From assembly GCA_015178975.1 (NCBI GenBank), contig WHVD01000123.1, positions 1-64,000 of the forward strand: a stretch of DNA of 64,000 bases. The letters run 5' to 3'. This document shows positions 31,831 to 42,480 of this stretch, piece by piece (position 1 is the stretch's first letter; every line of letters starts with the position of its first letter). The notes below the pieces were generated by a model. It was not told the DNA's origin. It worked only from the letters and a program-made list of their open reading frames with translations, and did no database searches. This stretch comes from Hysterangium stoloniferum (lineage: Eukaryota; Basidiomycota; Agaricomycetes; Hysterangiales; Hysterangiaceae). The position numbers and the translations under genes were made by a program.

Positions 31831-33245
31831 ATCAGAGGACAAAGAGAGAAGGAAAGGGGACACGCACCTCCAGGAGGACAGACAGGAGGCTAATTAGATG
31901 GGGAGGAAGAGAGAAGGAAACGGCACAGGCATCCTGGAGGAAAGAGAGATGGGGCCGATCAGAGCATGATGGAGGAAGAAAGAAAGGGTACACGCACCAC
32001 TGGAGGAAAGAGAGAGAAGGCTGATCAGAGCAGGATGGAGAGAGAAAGAAATGGTACACGCACCATCTGGAGGAAAGAGAGAGGGGCCCGATCAGAGTAG
32101 GACGGAGAGTGAAGGAATGGTACATACACTGGCTGGAGGAAAGAGAGGAGGCCGATCATAGCAGGCCGGAGAGAGAAGGATGCACCGAGGAAAGAGGAGG
32201 CCAATCAGAGGAGGACAAAGGTAAAGGAAACGATACACACACTCGCTGGAGGAAAGAAAGAGGAGGCTGATCAGAGGAGGACGGAGGAAGAAGGAAACAG
32301 AACATGCACTGGCTGAAGGAAAGAGAGGGGGGGCCAATCAGCAATCAGAGGAGGATGGAGGAAGAAGGATATGGTAGATGCGCCAGCTGGAGGAAAGAGA
32401 GAGGAGGCCAGTCAGAGGAAGACAGAAAGAGAAGGAAACTGTACATGCACCTGCTGGAGGAAAGAGAGAGAGCCGGTCAGAGGAGAGAGGAAGAGGGAAA
32501 CAGTACACACACTGGAGGAAAGAGAGAGGAGGCCAGTCTAAGGAGGACAGAGAGAGAAGGAAAGGGAATGTACACTGGCTGGAGGAAAGAGAGGGGGCCA
32601 ATCAGAGGAGGACAGAGAGAGGGGGAAAATGAACACGCACCGGCTGGAGGAAAGAGGAGGCCGATCAGAGGAAGATAGAGAGTGGGAAACGGAACATGCA
32701 CAGCTGGAGGAAAGAGAGGGGGCCGATCAGAAGAGGACAGAGAGAGAGGTAAATGGAACGCGCACCGGGTAGAGGAAAGAGAGAGGAGGCAAATCAGCGC
32801 AGGACAGAGGAAGAAGGAAATGGCAGACGCACCGGCTGGAGGAAAGAGAGGGGGACAATCAGAGGAGGACCAAGAGAGGGGAAAGGGAGTGCGCACTGGC
32901 TCGAGGGAAATGGAACGCGCACTGGCTGGAGGAAAGAGAGAGGAGGCAAATCAGCGCAGGACAGAGGAAGAAGGAAATGGTAGACGCACCGGCTGGAGGA
33001 AAGAGAGAGGGTCCCCATGAGAGGAGGACGGAGAGAGAAGGAAATGGTACACGCACCTGGAGGAAAGAGAGGAGGATGATCAGAGGACAAAGAAAGAGGA
33101 AATGGTATACGCACCGGCTGGACAAAAGAGAGAAGAGGTCAATCAGAGGAGGACAGAGAGAGAAGGAAATGGTACACACACTCACTGGAGGAAAGAGAGA
33201 GGAGGTGGATTAGCACAGGACGGAGGGAGAAGGAAAGAGTACATG
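31830..33245. repeat. ~60-bp purine-rich minisatellite, unit 5
   Basis: Repeats of GGAGGAAAGAGAGAGGAGGC + CGATCAGAGGAGGACAGAG + AGAAGGAAANGGTACACGCA, about 55-65 bp each and variable. Strong purine-strand bias leaves open frames on both strands that are not genes. 32740-33245 closely matches 51900-52290 in unit 11. Confidence 0.93.
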
Positions 33246-33264
33246 CATCACCTGGAGGAAAGAG

Positions 33265-33702
33265 AGAGGGTGCGCTGTGAATGGGAGTGGGTGCGCAGTG
33301 GTGGATGGGTGCAGGTGGATGGGTGCACCATGGATGGGAGCAGGTGCGCCGTGGATGGGAGCAGGTGCGCCGTGGATGGGAGCAGGTGCACCGTGGATGG
33401 GAGCAGGTGCGCCGTGGATGGGAGCAGGTGCGCCGTGGATGGGAGCAGGTGCGCCGTGGATGGGTGCGCAGTGGATGGGTGTGCCGTGGATGGGAGCATG
33501 GTGGATGGGTGCGCTGTGGATGGTGCAGGTGCATGGTGGATGGGGTGCACAGTGGATGGGTGCACGGTGGATGGGTGCAGGTGCGCGGTGGATGGGTGCA
33601 GGTGCGCGGTGGATGGGTGCAGGTGCGCGGTGGATGGGTGTGGGTGGATGGGTGTGCAGTGGATGGGAGCAGGTGTGCTGTATGGGTGTGCAGTGGATGG
33701 GT
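33265..33702. repeat. GTGCGCCGTGGATGGGAGCAG minisatellite, unit 5
   Basis: 21-bp and 16-bp forms alternate. Interrupted at 33702 by an insertion; a short remnant continues at 34981-35000. Confidence 0.93.
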
Positions 33703-34980
33703 TGTAATGTATTCAGGGGATTCTCTTAGATAGCTCAATATATGCTATAGTGTCACAGAGCTTCAACAATAAAACAAGCAAAGGTCCAGTAATTTAAATA
33801 CTGATAGATTAATGAGCTGCGGTATGAAGCTTAAACAACTCAAATCAATGCTTATTTTGATTATTGAAAGGTTCAATAGAACTGTGTATGACTCTTTTAG
33901 CAAATACAAGAACTATTCCTTGAGAATAGGGGCTAGAAGCTGAATATATGCACAGTAACTTGGCAGAGACTTGATATAAGAGCTTCGGATTCTTGTATGC
34001 TTATTTGTAACTATTAATAGTTATTTAAAAAGGTGTTAAATAATTTATTAATAGAGAAAATAAATTGTATTGGATTATCTGAGTGCTTGTACTTGATTAA
34101 TTCAATAAACTTAGGGCTGGGCCTTGAGTAATCTAGTATTGGCAGGGATTTCAGTAAGGATACTTAGATACTTATTAGGTTTATTATCTAATTAATAAGC
34201 CTAAAGGGTAGCTGTGAGGCTGGGGAACTTAGATGATTAGCTAAGTCCAAGAGTTGCTGACAAAGATTCAAGATGCTGCAAGTGTAGGTGCTTGCAGTGA
34301 GTGTATCAGACTAAGGCTATTATTGTCCTTAGGATGATTAGATAAGCTGGTGCTGTGCTGCAAATATGTGTGTGATAAGATTTTATTGGAAACTTGGCCC
34401 TCCTTATATACATTTTGACAACTCAATGATTAGCTAACTATTTAGTTTATGAGGTCATTAGTGAGATCATAATGACCTCATATTCTACTCATTATTTACC
34501 CTTTGTTTAACATGTGATTCCCTTCTCTGAGACAAGGGTTCTAACCTCTTGCTTGAACATGAAGGTTCAAGGCCGCGGTCCCGGGACGGAAGCAAACGAT
34601 GAGTCGGCGGAACCTAATAATGACTCGGGTAGTCACGTTCGTGACTTCTGTGACTCGGGTAGTCACATTCGTGACTCGTGTGACATCCCGACACTGGAGG
34701 CTTATGTAATACGTCACATGACTCCAAAAATGCGCAAACTAGGTGCCGAAAGGTAATAACTAAGTAAATAAAATATAAATAATTAGTTAAAAATTATAAT
34801 AAATTAACTAAGATATAATAGCATAATATGAGTTCATATATGCTATTATTTATGCGAAGTTAAAAGGAATAAGGCCTATTTTTCACAATAAACATAATAA
34901 AAATACAATAGAAATTAAAGAAAATATTAAATAATTCAAAGAAAATTAAGAGAATATTATGAGATAATGCTGATACATCA
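33703..34980. mobile_element. 1278-bp TG..CA-bounded insertion, possible solo LTR
   Basis: The sequence changes sharply from minisatellite to unique AT-rich DNA and back. Ends are TGTAATGTAT and ATACATCA, a short imperfect inverted pair as in LTRs. It contains TATATA near 34405, a perfect 12-bp inverted repeat ATGAGGTCATTA/TAATGACCTCAT (about 34449-34482), and a tandem GTGACTCGGGTAGTCAC motif at 34622-34675. No convincing target duplication or coding gene was found. It could be another element class. Confidence 0.6.
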
Positions 34981-34999
34981 CGGTGCGCGGTGGATGGGG

Positions 35000-35250
35000 T
35001 GCGCGATTTGTGCCAATGCAGGTGCGTGACACCTCATCCGTTACTCCCGCAAGTGGAGAAATGCTCCCGTGCTGAGGTAATAAGAGAATTCGGGCGCTAA
35101 CGTGCCCTCATCGGAGCAACTCACCCCCATTGGGACAACTGACCCCGATCGGGATTTCTGGGACCTATCAGGGACAATTTGGGCGCTCTGTGCCCTCATG
35201 CCGCGCCTAAAAGCGCCCATGGACCCACCATGCTCCTTTCACTTATTGGA
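35000..35250 (-). other. Unit 5 5' terminal hairpins
   Basis: GGGCGCTAACGTGCCC and GGGCGCTCTGTGCCC inverted repeats and AAGCGCCCATGGACC lead to the CACTTATTGGA seam. Confidence 0.75.
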
Positions 35251-35403
35251 CAAGCCTGGGAACCCTTGCTACGCTGCGGGGCGGTCACTTCGTGACCTGC
35301 CCCACAACTTCGCTGCGGGCTCGGGCTTGTTGGGGGGCTTCGCCCCCCAAACCCCCCCGCATCGACAACTCTTAAGTATTTCTGAGACTCATTGTCAGAG
35401 ACC

Positions 35404-35999
35404 AAGGAAAGTCTCGTAGAACGTAAAGTCTCGTAGAACGTAAAGTCTCGTAGAACGTAAAGTCTCGTAGAACGTAAAGTCTCGTAGAACGTAAAGTCTC
35501 GTAGAACGTAAAGTCTCGTAGAACGTAAAGTCTCGTAGAACGTAAAGTCTCGTAGAACGTAAAGTCTCGTAGAACGTAAAGTCTCGTAGAACGTAAAGTC
35601 TCGTAGAACGTAAAGTCTCGTAGAACGTAAAGTCTCGTAGAACGTAAAGTCTCGTAGAACGTAAAGTCTCGTAGAACGTAAAGTCTCGTAGAACGTAAAG
35701 TCTCGTAGAACGTAAAGTCTCGTAGAACGTAAAGTCTCGTAGAACGTAAAGTCTCGTAGAACGTAAAGTCTCGTAGAACGTAAAGTCTCGTAGAACGTAA
35801 AGTCTCGTAGAACGTAAAGTCTCGTAGAACGTAAAGTCTCGTAGAACGTAAAGTCTCGTAGAACGTAAAGTCTCGTAGAACGTAAAGTCTCGTAGAACGT
35901 AAAGTCTCGTAGAACGTAAAGTCTCGTAGAACGTAAAGTCTCGTAGAACGTAAAGTCTCGTAGAACGTAAAGTCTCGTAGAACGTAAAGTCTCGTAGTG
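35404..35999. repeat. 17-bp minisatellite, unit 6 (35 copies)
   Basis: GTCTCGTAGAACGTAAA repeats essentially without change. It is the only family member with a 17-bp period and so has no long open frame. Confidence 0.98.
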
Positions 36000-36720
36000 T
36001 TCAGAAAGTCTTTAAAGGATGGGAAGTCACTTTAGAATGGAAAGTCACTTTAGAATGGAAAGTCACATTAAAATGGAAAGTCACCTTAGAAAGGAAAGTT
36101 AGCTTAGAATGGCACCCATTATTACAACAGAAACACCTGTTATTACAACGCAAACACCCGTTACAATGCAAACACCCGTTACAATGCAAACACCTGTTAC
36201 AATGGAAACACCCGTTACAATGGAAACACCCGTTACAATGGAAACACCCATTATTACAACGGAACACCCGTTATTACAATGGAACACCCATTATTACAAT
36301 GTAAAGTCTCATAGAATGTAAAGTCTAACGGAAACACCCGTTACAACGGAAACACCCGTTACAAAGTACATCCCAGTTACAAAGGAACGGAACAAAGGTT
36401 ACAAAGAACATACTGGTTACAAAGGAACGAAACAAAGGTTACAAAAGAAAACAACAGTTACAAAGGAATACAACCATGACAAAAGAAAACAATGATCACA
36501 AAAGAAAACAAAGGTCACAAAAGAAAACAAACAGTCACAAAAGAAAACAACGGTTACAAAAGAAAACAACAGTCACAAAAGTGTAAGAATGCAAACTGTT
36601 TAAAGAACAGAAACCATTACAAAAGATATTACAAAAGACAGAAAGAAATATCACAAATGGAACAATGGGTACAAAAGGAGCAACAGTTTCAAAAGGAGTA
36701 ATGGTTTCAAAAGGAGTAAT
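36000..36720. repeat. Mixed arrays, unit 6
   Basis: A few AATGGAAAGTCACTTTAG copies, then ACACCCGTTACAATGGAA repeats (36115-36360), then GGTTACAAAAGAAAACAAC-type repeats to 36720. Confidence 0.88.
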
Positions 36721-36929
36721 GGTTTCAAAAGGAGTAATGGTTTCAGATGGAGTAACTGTACAGTTCTGAATAGAAATTGATTTGATTCAACTGGAAATGA
36801 TGTGCAATTGACACAGCATTGATATGATATAGCATTGATTGAGAAGAGGAGAACATTCATTAAGCATTCATGGAACATTGATTGAGAATTGATAAGCATT
36901 GAAGAAACATTAATAGACCATGCATTGAG

Positions 36930-37170
36930 CATTGATATATTGTATTGTATTTTGACATATTTATTGTATTTTAATTTATTGCATTTTATTTTGATTTATT
37001 TTATTCTATTTTTAAATATTTTATTTTGATTTATTGTATTTTATTTTGATTTTTCCGATTTTATTTAATTTTGAAGCATTTTATTTTCATTTACTGTATT
37101 TTATTTCGATTTATTCTATGTTATTTTATTTTTAAACATTTTATTTTCATTTATTGTATTTTATCGAATG
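36930..37170. repeat. AT-rich tract, unit 6
   Basis: TATTTTATTTTGATTTATTG-type repeats. Confidence 0.88.
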
Positions 37171-37520
37171 CTTCCGTGAGGGGCGCGGGAAATACTCCCC
37201 CAAAACGGCGCGGGGACTTCATCCGGAAACGTCGTGGGAAATGTGTCCCTGAGGGGCGCGGGAAATAGTCCGGTGAAGGGCGTGGGAAATTCGTACGTGA
37301 ACCGCACGGGAAATGCTGACATGAAGGGCGCGGGGAATTCTCTTGGAGGTGCGTGGGAAATGTTTCCATTAGGGCGCGGGAAATGGTCGGGTGAAGGGCG
37401 TGGGAAATGGCTATGTGAAGTGCGCGGGAAATGCTTACGTGAACGCCATGCTGACATGAAGGGCGTGGGAAATTCTATTGGAGGTGCGTGGGAAATGTTT
37501 CCATTAGGGCGTATGAAATG
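37170..37520. repeat. GCGCGGGAAATG array, unit 6
   Basis: Imperfect ~24-27-bp repeats around GGCGCGGGAAATGCTNACATGAAG. The shared GCGCGGGAAA core matches a textbook E2F-type site; function unknown. Confidence 0.88.
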
Positions 37521-37951
37521 GTTCCGCGCATGTGACAAATACTCCCCGCGCGTTTCAAAAATGCTCCCACGGCATGGGAAAATACCTCCGTGCATGTAAC
37601 ATAATACTTCCGCGCACGTGACAAAATACTCCCGCGCGTGGGACAAATACTTCCGCGCGTCACAAAATACCTCCGCGCGTTAAAGATACTTCCGTTCGCG
37701 TCACAAAATACTCCCGCGGCGCCACAAATGCTCCCGCGCTGTCAGAAAAGCTCCCGCGGCGCCATTAAATACTCCCGCGAGTGCAGAAATGCACCCGCGC
37801 TGACTAATTGAAGAATTCGGGCGCTAACGCGCCCTCATTTCTGGGCGGCCTAATCGGGGTAGGGTTCGGGCGCTCCGCGCCCTCACGGATTGGGGCTCCT
37901 TCGGCGCCCAAAAACGCCCACCACCCACCGTACAACTTTACTATATATTGA
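37520..37951 (-). repeat. CTCCCGCG array and 5' hairpins, unit 6
   Basis: About 15 copies of a ~20-bp ACAAAATACTCCCGCGNG repeat, then GGGCGCTAACGCGCCC and GGGCGCTCCGCGCCC inverted repeats, ending TATATATTGA. Confidence 0.9.
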
Positions 37952-38187
37952 CAAGCCTGGGAACCCTTGCTACGCTGCGGGGCGGTCACTTTGTGACCTG
38001 CCCCACAACTTCGCTGCGGGCTCCGGCTTGTTGGGGGGCTTCGCCCCCCAAACCCCCCCGCATCCATCACTTTTAAGTATTTCTCAGCACTTCTAAGTAT
38101 TTCTGAGCATTTCTAAGTATTTACATATCACAATCACCATTAGAAGTTAGAAAAGTTAGAAACAATCAATCAAAATACATTAAAACT

Positions 38188-38634
38188 TCAATCTAATAAT
38201 ACATCTTTGTACACTATATTTGTTGTTCTCTTTGTCTCCTTTAATAATATTTTTATCCTATTCCAACTTCTTCCCCTTGAAAGTCCCACATACAATTGCC
38301 CAACAGGTATTAATGGTGGCAAATCTCTATACTGATTAAGCAAGTCAGTCATTGCATCAGAGCCAACTGGAGCAGAGTGATTTGTAGCAGAGCCACTTGC
38401 AGCAGAGCCACCTGCAGCAGAACCACCTGCAGTAGAGCCACCTGGCTGAGCAACCAAAAATGGATTATCAGGTTGACCTCTACCAACAGGGAGATCTCCA
38501 AATGGTCGAGGAGGGAGTGGTATATTAGAATTCACAGCTAAACGTCGATGACGATCAGATGGAGATGTCATTTGCAATTGTGCCCTACGCTGCCTTCGCT
38601 CCTCCTCCCGATCACGCTCAGGTGTTCGATCCAT
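38188..38634 (-). CDS. Helitron D fused mini-ORF, 148 aa
   Basis: Begins at the family start MDRTPERDREEERR. It runs through the Pro-poor N-terminus to PPLIPV, then joins in frame to GQLYVGLSRGRSW and the normal VLLD end. The join is near 38303. Zinc, Rep and nearly all helicase motifs are absent, so it cannot be a transposase. Unlike copies A, B and E it has no stop codon. Whether it is expressed is unknown. Confidence 0.85.
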   Translation of the reverse strand: MDRTPERDREEERRQRRAQLQMTSPSDRHRRLAVNSNIPLPPRPFGDLPVGRGQPDNPFLVAQPGGSTAGGSAAGGSAASGSATNHSAPVGSDAMTDLLNQYRDLPPLIPVGQLYVGLSRGRSWNRIKILLKETKRTTNIVYKDVLLD

Positions 38635-39720
38635 AATAATACAGCAATGACAACAGTAGCAGCAGAGACAGAAAGCGTGCAAAAGAGGGGGGAAGAGAGC
38701 AGGGGGAGTGAGCTGGAGTGGATTAGGCAAAAGGAAATCATGAATAATCTTTTATAGTCTCAGAGAAGGTATTAATACTAACCTGGAGTTGTTTCAAAAG
38801 CCACAAAACGGAAGGTCAATTTTAACTGTTTAAATTATATCTAAGTAGAAAATAGTGAAACCAATTACAGGGAAAGAACACACTTTCAATACTCCACCTA
38901 TACTTATAGGGAGCAGTCACAAAAACAGTAGAGAGTGCCAGAGAAAGGGAGTTCAGACAAATAGGTCTAAAATAGCCCAAAAACGCGAAAAATAATGCAT
39001 AAATAATTTTTCTTAACAGCATGAGAGAAAGTACTAATACTAACCTGGAAGTATGTTATATCTTCCAGTAAGAATGGAAACACAAAAAGGCACAGAATAG
39101 AGGGTCAACTTCACTGTATGAATAATAATCAAGTCAAAAAAAGACAAAATAAATTACAGGGACAGGACCCACCTTCAGTACTCCACCTATACTCACAGAG
39201 AGGACTCAAAGAAGTAATGGAAAGTCCCAGGGAACCAAAATTCAGAGAAATAAGTCTAAAATAGCCCAAAGGCGTGAAGAATAATGCATAAATAAATTAA
39301 AACAGCATGATAAAGCCCAAAACATACCTGGGATTGTAGGGGAGCCTTCAGACTGTATATTCCAATGAAAATAATACCCAGGAAAGGGTAATTTGACTGC
39401 AAATAAATTATTTAATCATTAAAAAAAGCGAAAATTAATTAATAATAGATAGGAGCTCACCACAGCTTTTATATTGCCTGAGGAGTTGAGGAAGGCTTAA
39501 GAGATGATAAAGGCTCAATATGGAGGGTCCAGGGCCAGTGGATGGCCAGACTCTAACTGCAGAATAATATATTTAATTATTAAAAAAGCAAAGTTTAATA
39601 CAATTAAATAGAGGCCTCAACACACCTTGGTATGAGCCTCCCTTGAGAAATATTCCAAAAGGTAACCCCTCACAAATTAAGGAGCAAAAAGCTGGGGGAG
39701 GGAGAGGGGAAAGGAGAAGC
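38635..39720 (-). other. Helitron D 5' leader modules, no gene seen
   Basis: Modules near 38760-39050, 39050-39330 and 39330-39620 repeat ACTAACCTGGA, TTATATCTTCCAGTAAGAA and AATACTCCACCTATACT. Minus-strand donor-like AGGTTAGTAT recurs. Confidence 0.7.
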
Positions 39721-39769
39721 TGTGGCAGCCTCAAGGCTTTGCAGCGGGCTTCCGGGCTTCCCGCGGCTA

Positions 39770-40064
39770 AGGTTCCCACGCGCCAGGAATACTCCCGTGG
39801 CGCCAAGAAAGCTCCCGCGAGTGCAGAAATGCTCCCGCGAATGCCAAAAAGGCTCCGTATTTGCTCCCGTGATGACTAATAACGTTCCGGCGCTAATATT
39901 AGTCAGACTCTCCCACACAGAAGCTTCGGGCGCTGACGCGCCCTCATCGGGATTTTTCGACCCTGATGGGGGAAGAAGCTCGGGCGCTCCGCACCCTCAC
40001 GAATTGGGGCGCCTGCGGCGCCTAAAAGTGCCCACCGCCCACCAAGCAACTTTACTTTATTTGA
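39770..40064 (-). repeat. CTCCCGCG array and 5' hairpins, Helitron D
   Basis: Short CTCCCGCGA repeats (39785-39870), GGGCGCTGACGCGCCC near 39928 and GGCGCCTGCGGCGCC near 40009, ending ACTTTATTTGA. Confidence 0.85.
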
Positions 40065-40189
40065 CAAGCCTGGGAACCCTTGCTACGCTGCGGGGCGGTC
40101 ACTTCGCTGCGGGCTCCGGCTTGTTGGGGGGCTTCGCCCCCCAAACCCCCCCACGTCGACAACTTCTAAGTATTTCTGAGACTCATTGT

Positions 40190-40790
40190 TTGAACGGAAA
40201 GTGTTCGCAGAACGGAAAGTGTTCGCAGAACGGAAAGTGTTCGCAGAACGGAAAGTGTTCGCAGAACGGAAAGTGTTCGCAGAACGGAAAGAACGGTCGC
40301 AGAACGGAAAGAACGGTCGCAGAACGGAAAGAACGGTCGCAGAACGGAAAGAACGGTCGCAGAACGGAAAGAACGGTCGCAGAACGGAAAGAACGGTCGC
40401 AGAACGGAAAGAACGGTCGCAGAACGGAAAGAACGGTCGCAGAACGGAAAGAACGGTCGCAGAACGGAAAGAACGGTCGCAGAACGGAAAGAACGGTCGC
40501 AGAACGGAAAGAACGGTCGCAGAACGGAAATCGAACGGTCGCAGAACGGAATCAACGGTCGCAGAACGGAATCAACGGTCGCAGAACGGAATCAACGGTC
40601 GCAGAACGGAATCAACGGTCGCAGAACGGAATCAACGGTCGCAGAACGGAATCAACGGTCGCAGAACGGAATCAACGGTCGCAGAACGGAATCAACGGTT
40701 ACAAAAGGAGTCAAAGGTTACAAAAGGAGTCAAAGGTTACAAAAGGAGTCAACAGGTACAAAGGAGTCAATGGTTACAAAGGACAAAGGT
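40190..40790. repeat. 18-bp to 20-bp graded minisatellite, unit 8
   Basis: Five copies of GTTCGCAGAACGGAAA with GT, then about thirteen 20-mers AGAACGGAAAGAACGGTCGC, then eight 20-mers AGAACGGAATCAACGGTCGC, then GGTTACAAAAGGAGTCAAA copies. Each block is uniform and differs from the next by a small step. Confidence 0.95.
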
Positions 40791-40849
40791 TACAAAAGAA
40801 ATAACAGTTCCAATGGTTGAATTGAATTATTGTGGTCACCTGAATTATT

Positions 40850-41160
40850 CATTCAACTTAATGTATTTTATTTTCATTTTAAGTATCTTATTTTGATTTA
40901 TTGTATTTTATTTTGATTTAATATATTTTATTTTAATTTATTGTATCCCATTTTGATTTACTGTATCTTATTTTGATTTATTGTATTTTATTTTATGTAC
41001 TATATTTTATTCTGATTTATTATATTGTTTTTGGATTCATTGAATTTGAATTTGAATTATCTTATTTTATTTTCAATTATTATTTTTTCTTCTTGATTTA
41101 TCACATTTTATTTTCATTTATTCTATTTTATTTGAATTATTATCATTTTATTGAGATTTT
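40850..41160. repeat. AT-rich tract, unit 8
   Basis: TATTTTATTTTGATTTATTG-type repeats. Confidence 0.88.
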
Positions 41161-41204
41161 CCCGGAAATCCTTATAGACCTCCAATCCTTCTCCGGAGAA
41201 CTGG

Positions 41205-41868
41205 CTCCATTGAAGGCCGTGGGAAATGTGCCCATGTGTAGCGCGGGAAATGCTGATATGAAGGGCGCGGGAAATGGTCCTGTGAGCAGCGTGGGAAACG
41301 GTTACGTCAACAGCGCGGGAAATGGTTACGTCAACAGCGCGGGAAATGGTTATGTCAACGGTGCGGGAAATGCTTATGTGAACGGCGGGGGAGAGAGTCG
41401 TGGGAAATATCTCCATTAGGGCGTGTGAACTGGCTCCACGAATGTGAGAAATACTCCCGCCTCTGTCAAAATACTCCCGCGGCATTACAAAATACCTCCG
41501 CAAGTCACAAAATACTTCCGCGAGTCACAAAATACTTCCGCGTGTCACATAATACTTCCGTGCCTGTTACAAAATACTCCCGCGAGTGCAGGAATACTCC
41601 CGCGGCGCTATGGAATACTCCCGCGAGTGTAGAAATGCTCCTGCGAATGCCTGTATTTGCTCCCGTGATGACTAATCACGTCCCGGCGCTAATATTAGTC
41701 AGACTCTCCCACACAGAAGCTTCGGGCGCTGACGCGCCCTCATCGGGATTCTTCGACCCTGATGGGGAAGAAGCTCGGGCGCTCGGGCGCTCCGCGCCCT
41801 CACGCATTGGGGCGCCTGCGGCACCTAAAAGCGCCCACCGCCCACCAAGCAACTTTACTATATATTGA
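41205..41868 (-). repeat. GCGGGAAATG and CTCCCGCG arrays, 5' hairpins, unit 8
   Basis: About nine GCGCGGGAAATGGTTACGTC-type copies (41205-41410), then CTCCCGCG-type copies (41440-41660), then GGGCGCTGACGCGCCC and GGGCGCTCCGCGCCC hairpins. Confidence 0.87.
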
Positions 41869-42013
41869 CAAGCTTAGGAACCCTTGCTACGCTGCGGGGC
41901 GGTCGCTTCACGACCGGCCCCACAACTTCGCTGCGGGCTCCAGCTTGTTGGGGGGCTTCGCCCCCCAAACCCCCCCGCGTCAACAACTTTTAAGTATTTC
42001 TGAGACTCATTGT

Positions 42014-42480
42014 TTGAACGGAAAGTGTTCAGAGAACGGAAAGTGTTCAGAGAACGGAAAGTGTTCAGAGAACGGAAAGTGTTCAGAGAACGGAAAGTGT
42101 TCAGAGAACGGAAAGTGTTCAGAGAACGGAAAGTGTTCAGAGAACGGAAAGTGTTCAGAGAACGGAAAGTGTTCAGAGAACGGAAAGTGTTCAGAGAACG
42201 GAAAGTGTTCAGAGAACGGAAAGTGTTCAGAGAACGGAAAGTGTTCAGAGAACGGAAAGTGTTCAGAGAACGGAAAGTGTTCAGAGAACGGAAAGTGTTC
42301 AGAGAACGGAAAGTGTTCAGAGGACAGAAAATGTGGAAACCATGTAAAGAATGGAAAGTGTTTAGAGAACAAAAAATGTGGAAACTGTAAAGAAAGGAAA
42401 CTGTGTAGAGAATGGAAACTGTGTAAAGAACGGAAACTGTGTAAAGAATGGAAACTGTGTAAAGAACGGAAATAACAGTT
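42014..42480. repeat. 18-bp minisatellites, unit 9
   Basis: About 17 copies of AACGGAAAGTGTTCAGAG, then GTGTAAAGAACGGAAACT copies as in unit 5. Confidence 0.96.

Larger units (their letters stand above)
30829..35250 (-). mobile_element. Unit 5: satellite unit with a nested 1.28-kb insertion
   Basis: The 3' hairpin block (30829-30901) keeps a perfect GGTCGC-TTT-GCGACC stem but is truncated before the G6/C6 hairpin, where the 18-bp array begins directly. Several arrays follow, then the insertion at 33703-34980 and the 5' hairpins. Confidence 0.82.
35251..37951 (-). mobile_element. Unit 6: satellite unit
   Basis: The 3' block (35251-35363) has GGTCAC-TTC-GTGACC and GGGGGGCTTCGCCCCCC. Then a 17-bp array, mixed arrays, an AT-rich tract, GGGAAATG arrays, CTCCCGCG arrays and 5' hairpins. 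36350-37900 is nearly identical to 53515-54880 in unit 12. Confidence 0.88.
37952..40064 (-). mobile_element. Unit 7: Helitron D, internal deletion derivative
   Basis: Keeps the 3' block (GGTCAC-TTT-GTGACC and GGGGGGCTTCGCCCCCC), a fused mini-ORF, the leader (38735-39720) and the 5' arrays and hairpins (39720-40064). About 5 kb of coding sequence is gone. Confidence 0.9.
40065..41868 (-). mobile_element. Unit 8: shortest satellite unit
   Basis: The 3' block (40065-40157) lacks about 20 bp between two CTTCG words, removing half of the GGTCAC stem; the G6/C6 hairpin is kept. Then iteron-like arrays, AT-rich tract and GC-rich arrays. Confidence 0.87.

Noticed and set aside
31830..33245. Arg/Glu/Lys-rich and Ser/Leu/Pro-rich ORFs in purine-rich repeats
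   Set aside because: Strand-biased low-complexity DNA avoids stop codons. No conserved start, length or domain between units 5, 9 and 11.
34514..34756. 80-codon ORF in the 1.28-kb insertion
   Set aside because: Contains a short tandem duplication and no domain; length is expected by chance.
35404..35999. CRISPR array (35 uniform 17-bp repeats)
   Set aside because: No spacers: units are contiguous direct repeats. Context is a eukaryotic transposon.
39722..40896. ORFs encoding RRTERTVAERKERSQNGKNG-type repeats (also 42007-42390, 53047-53748, 55123-55870)
   Set aside because: Same artefact of 18- and 20-bp tandem repeats, open on both strands.
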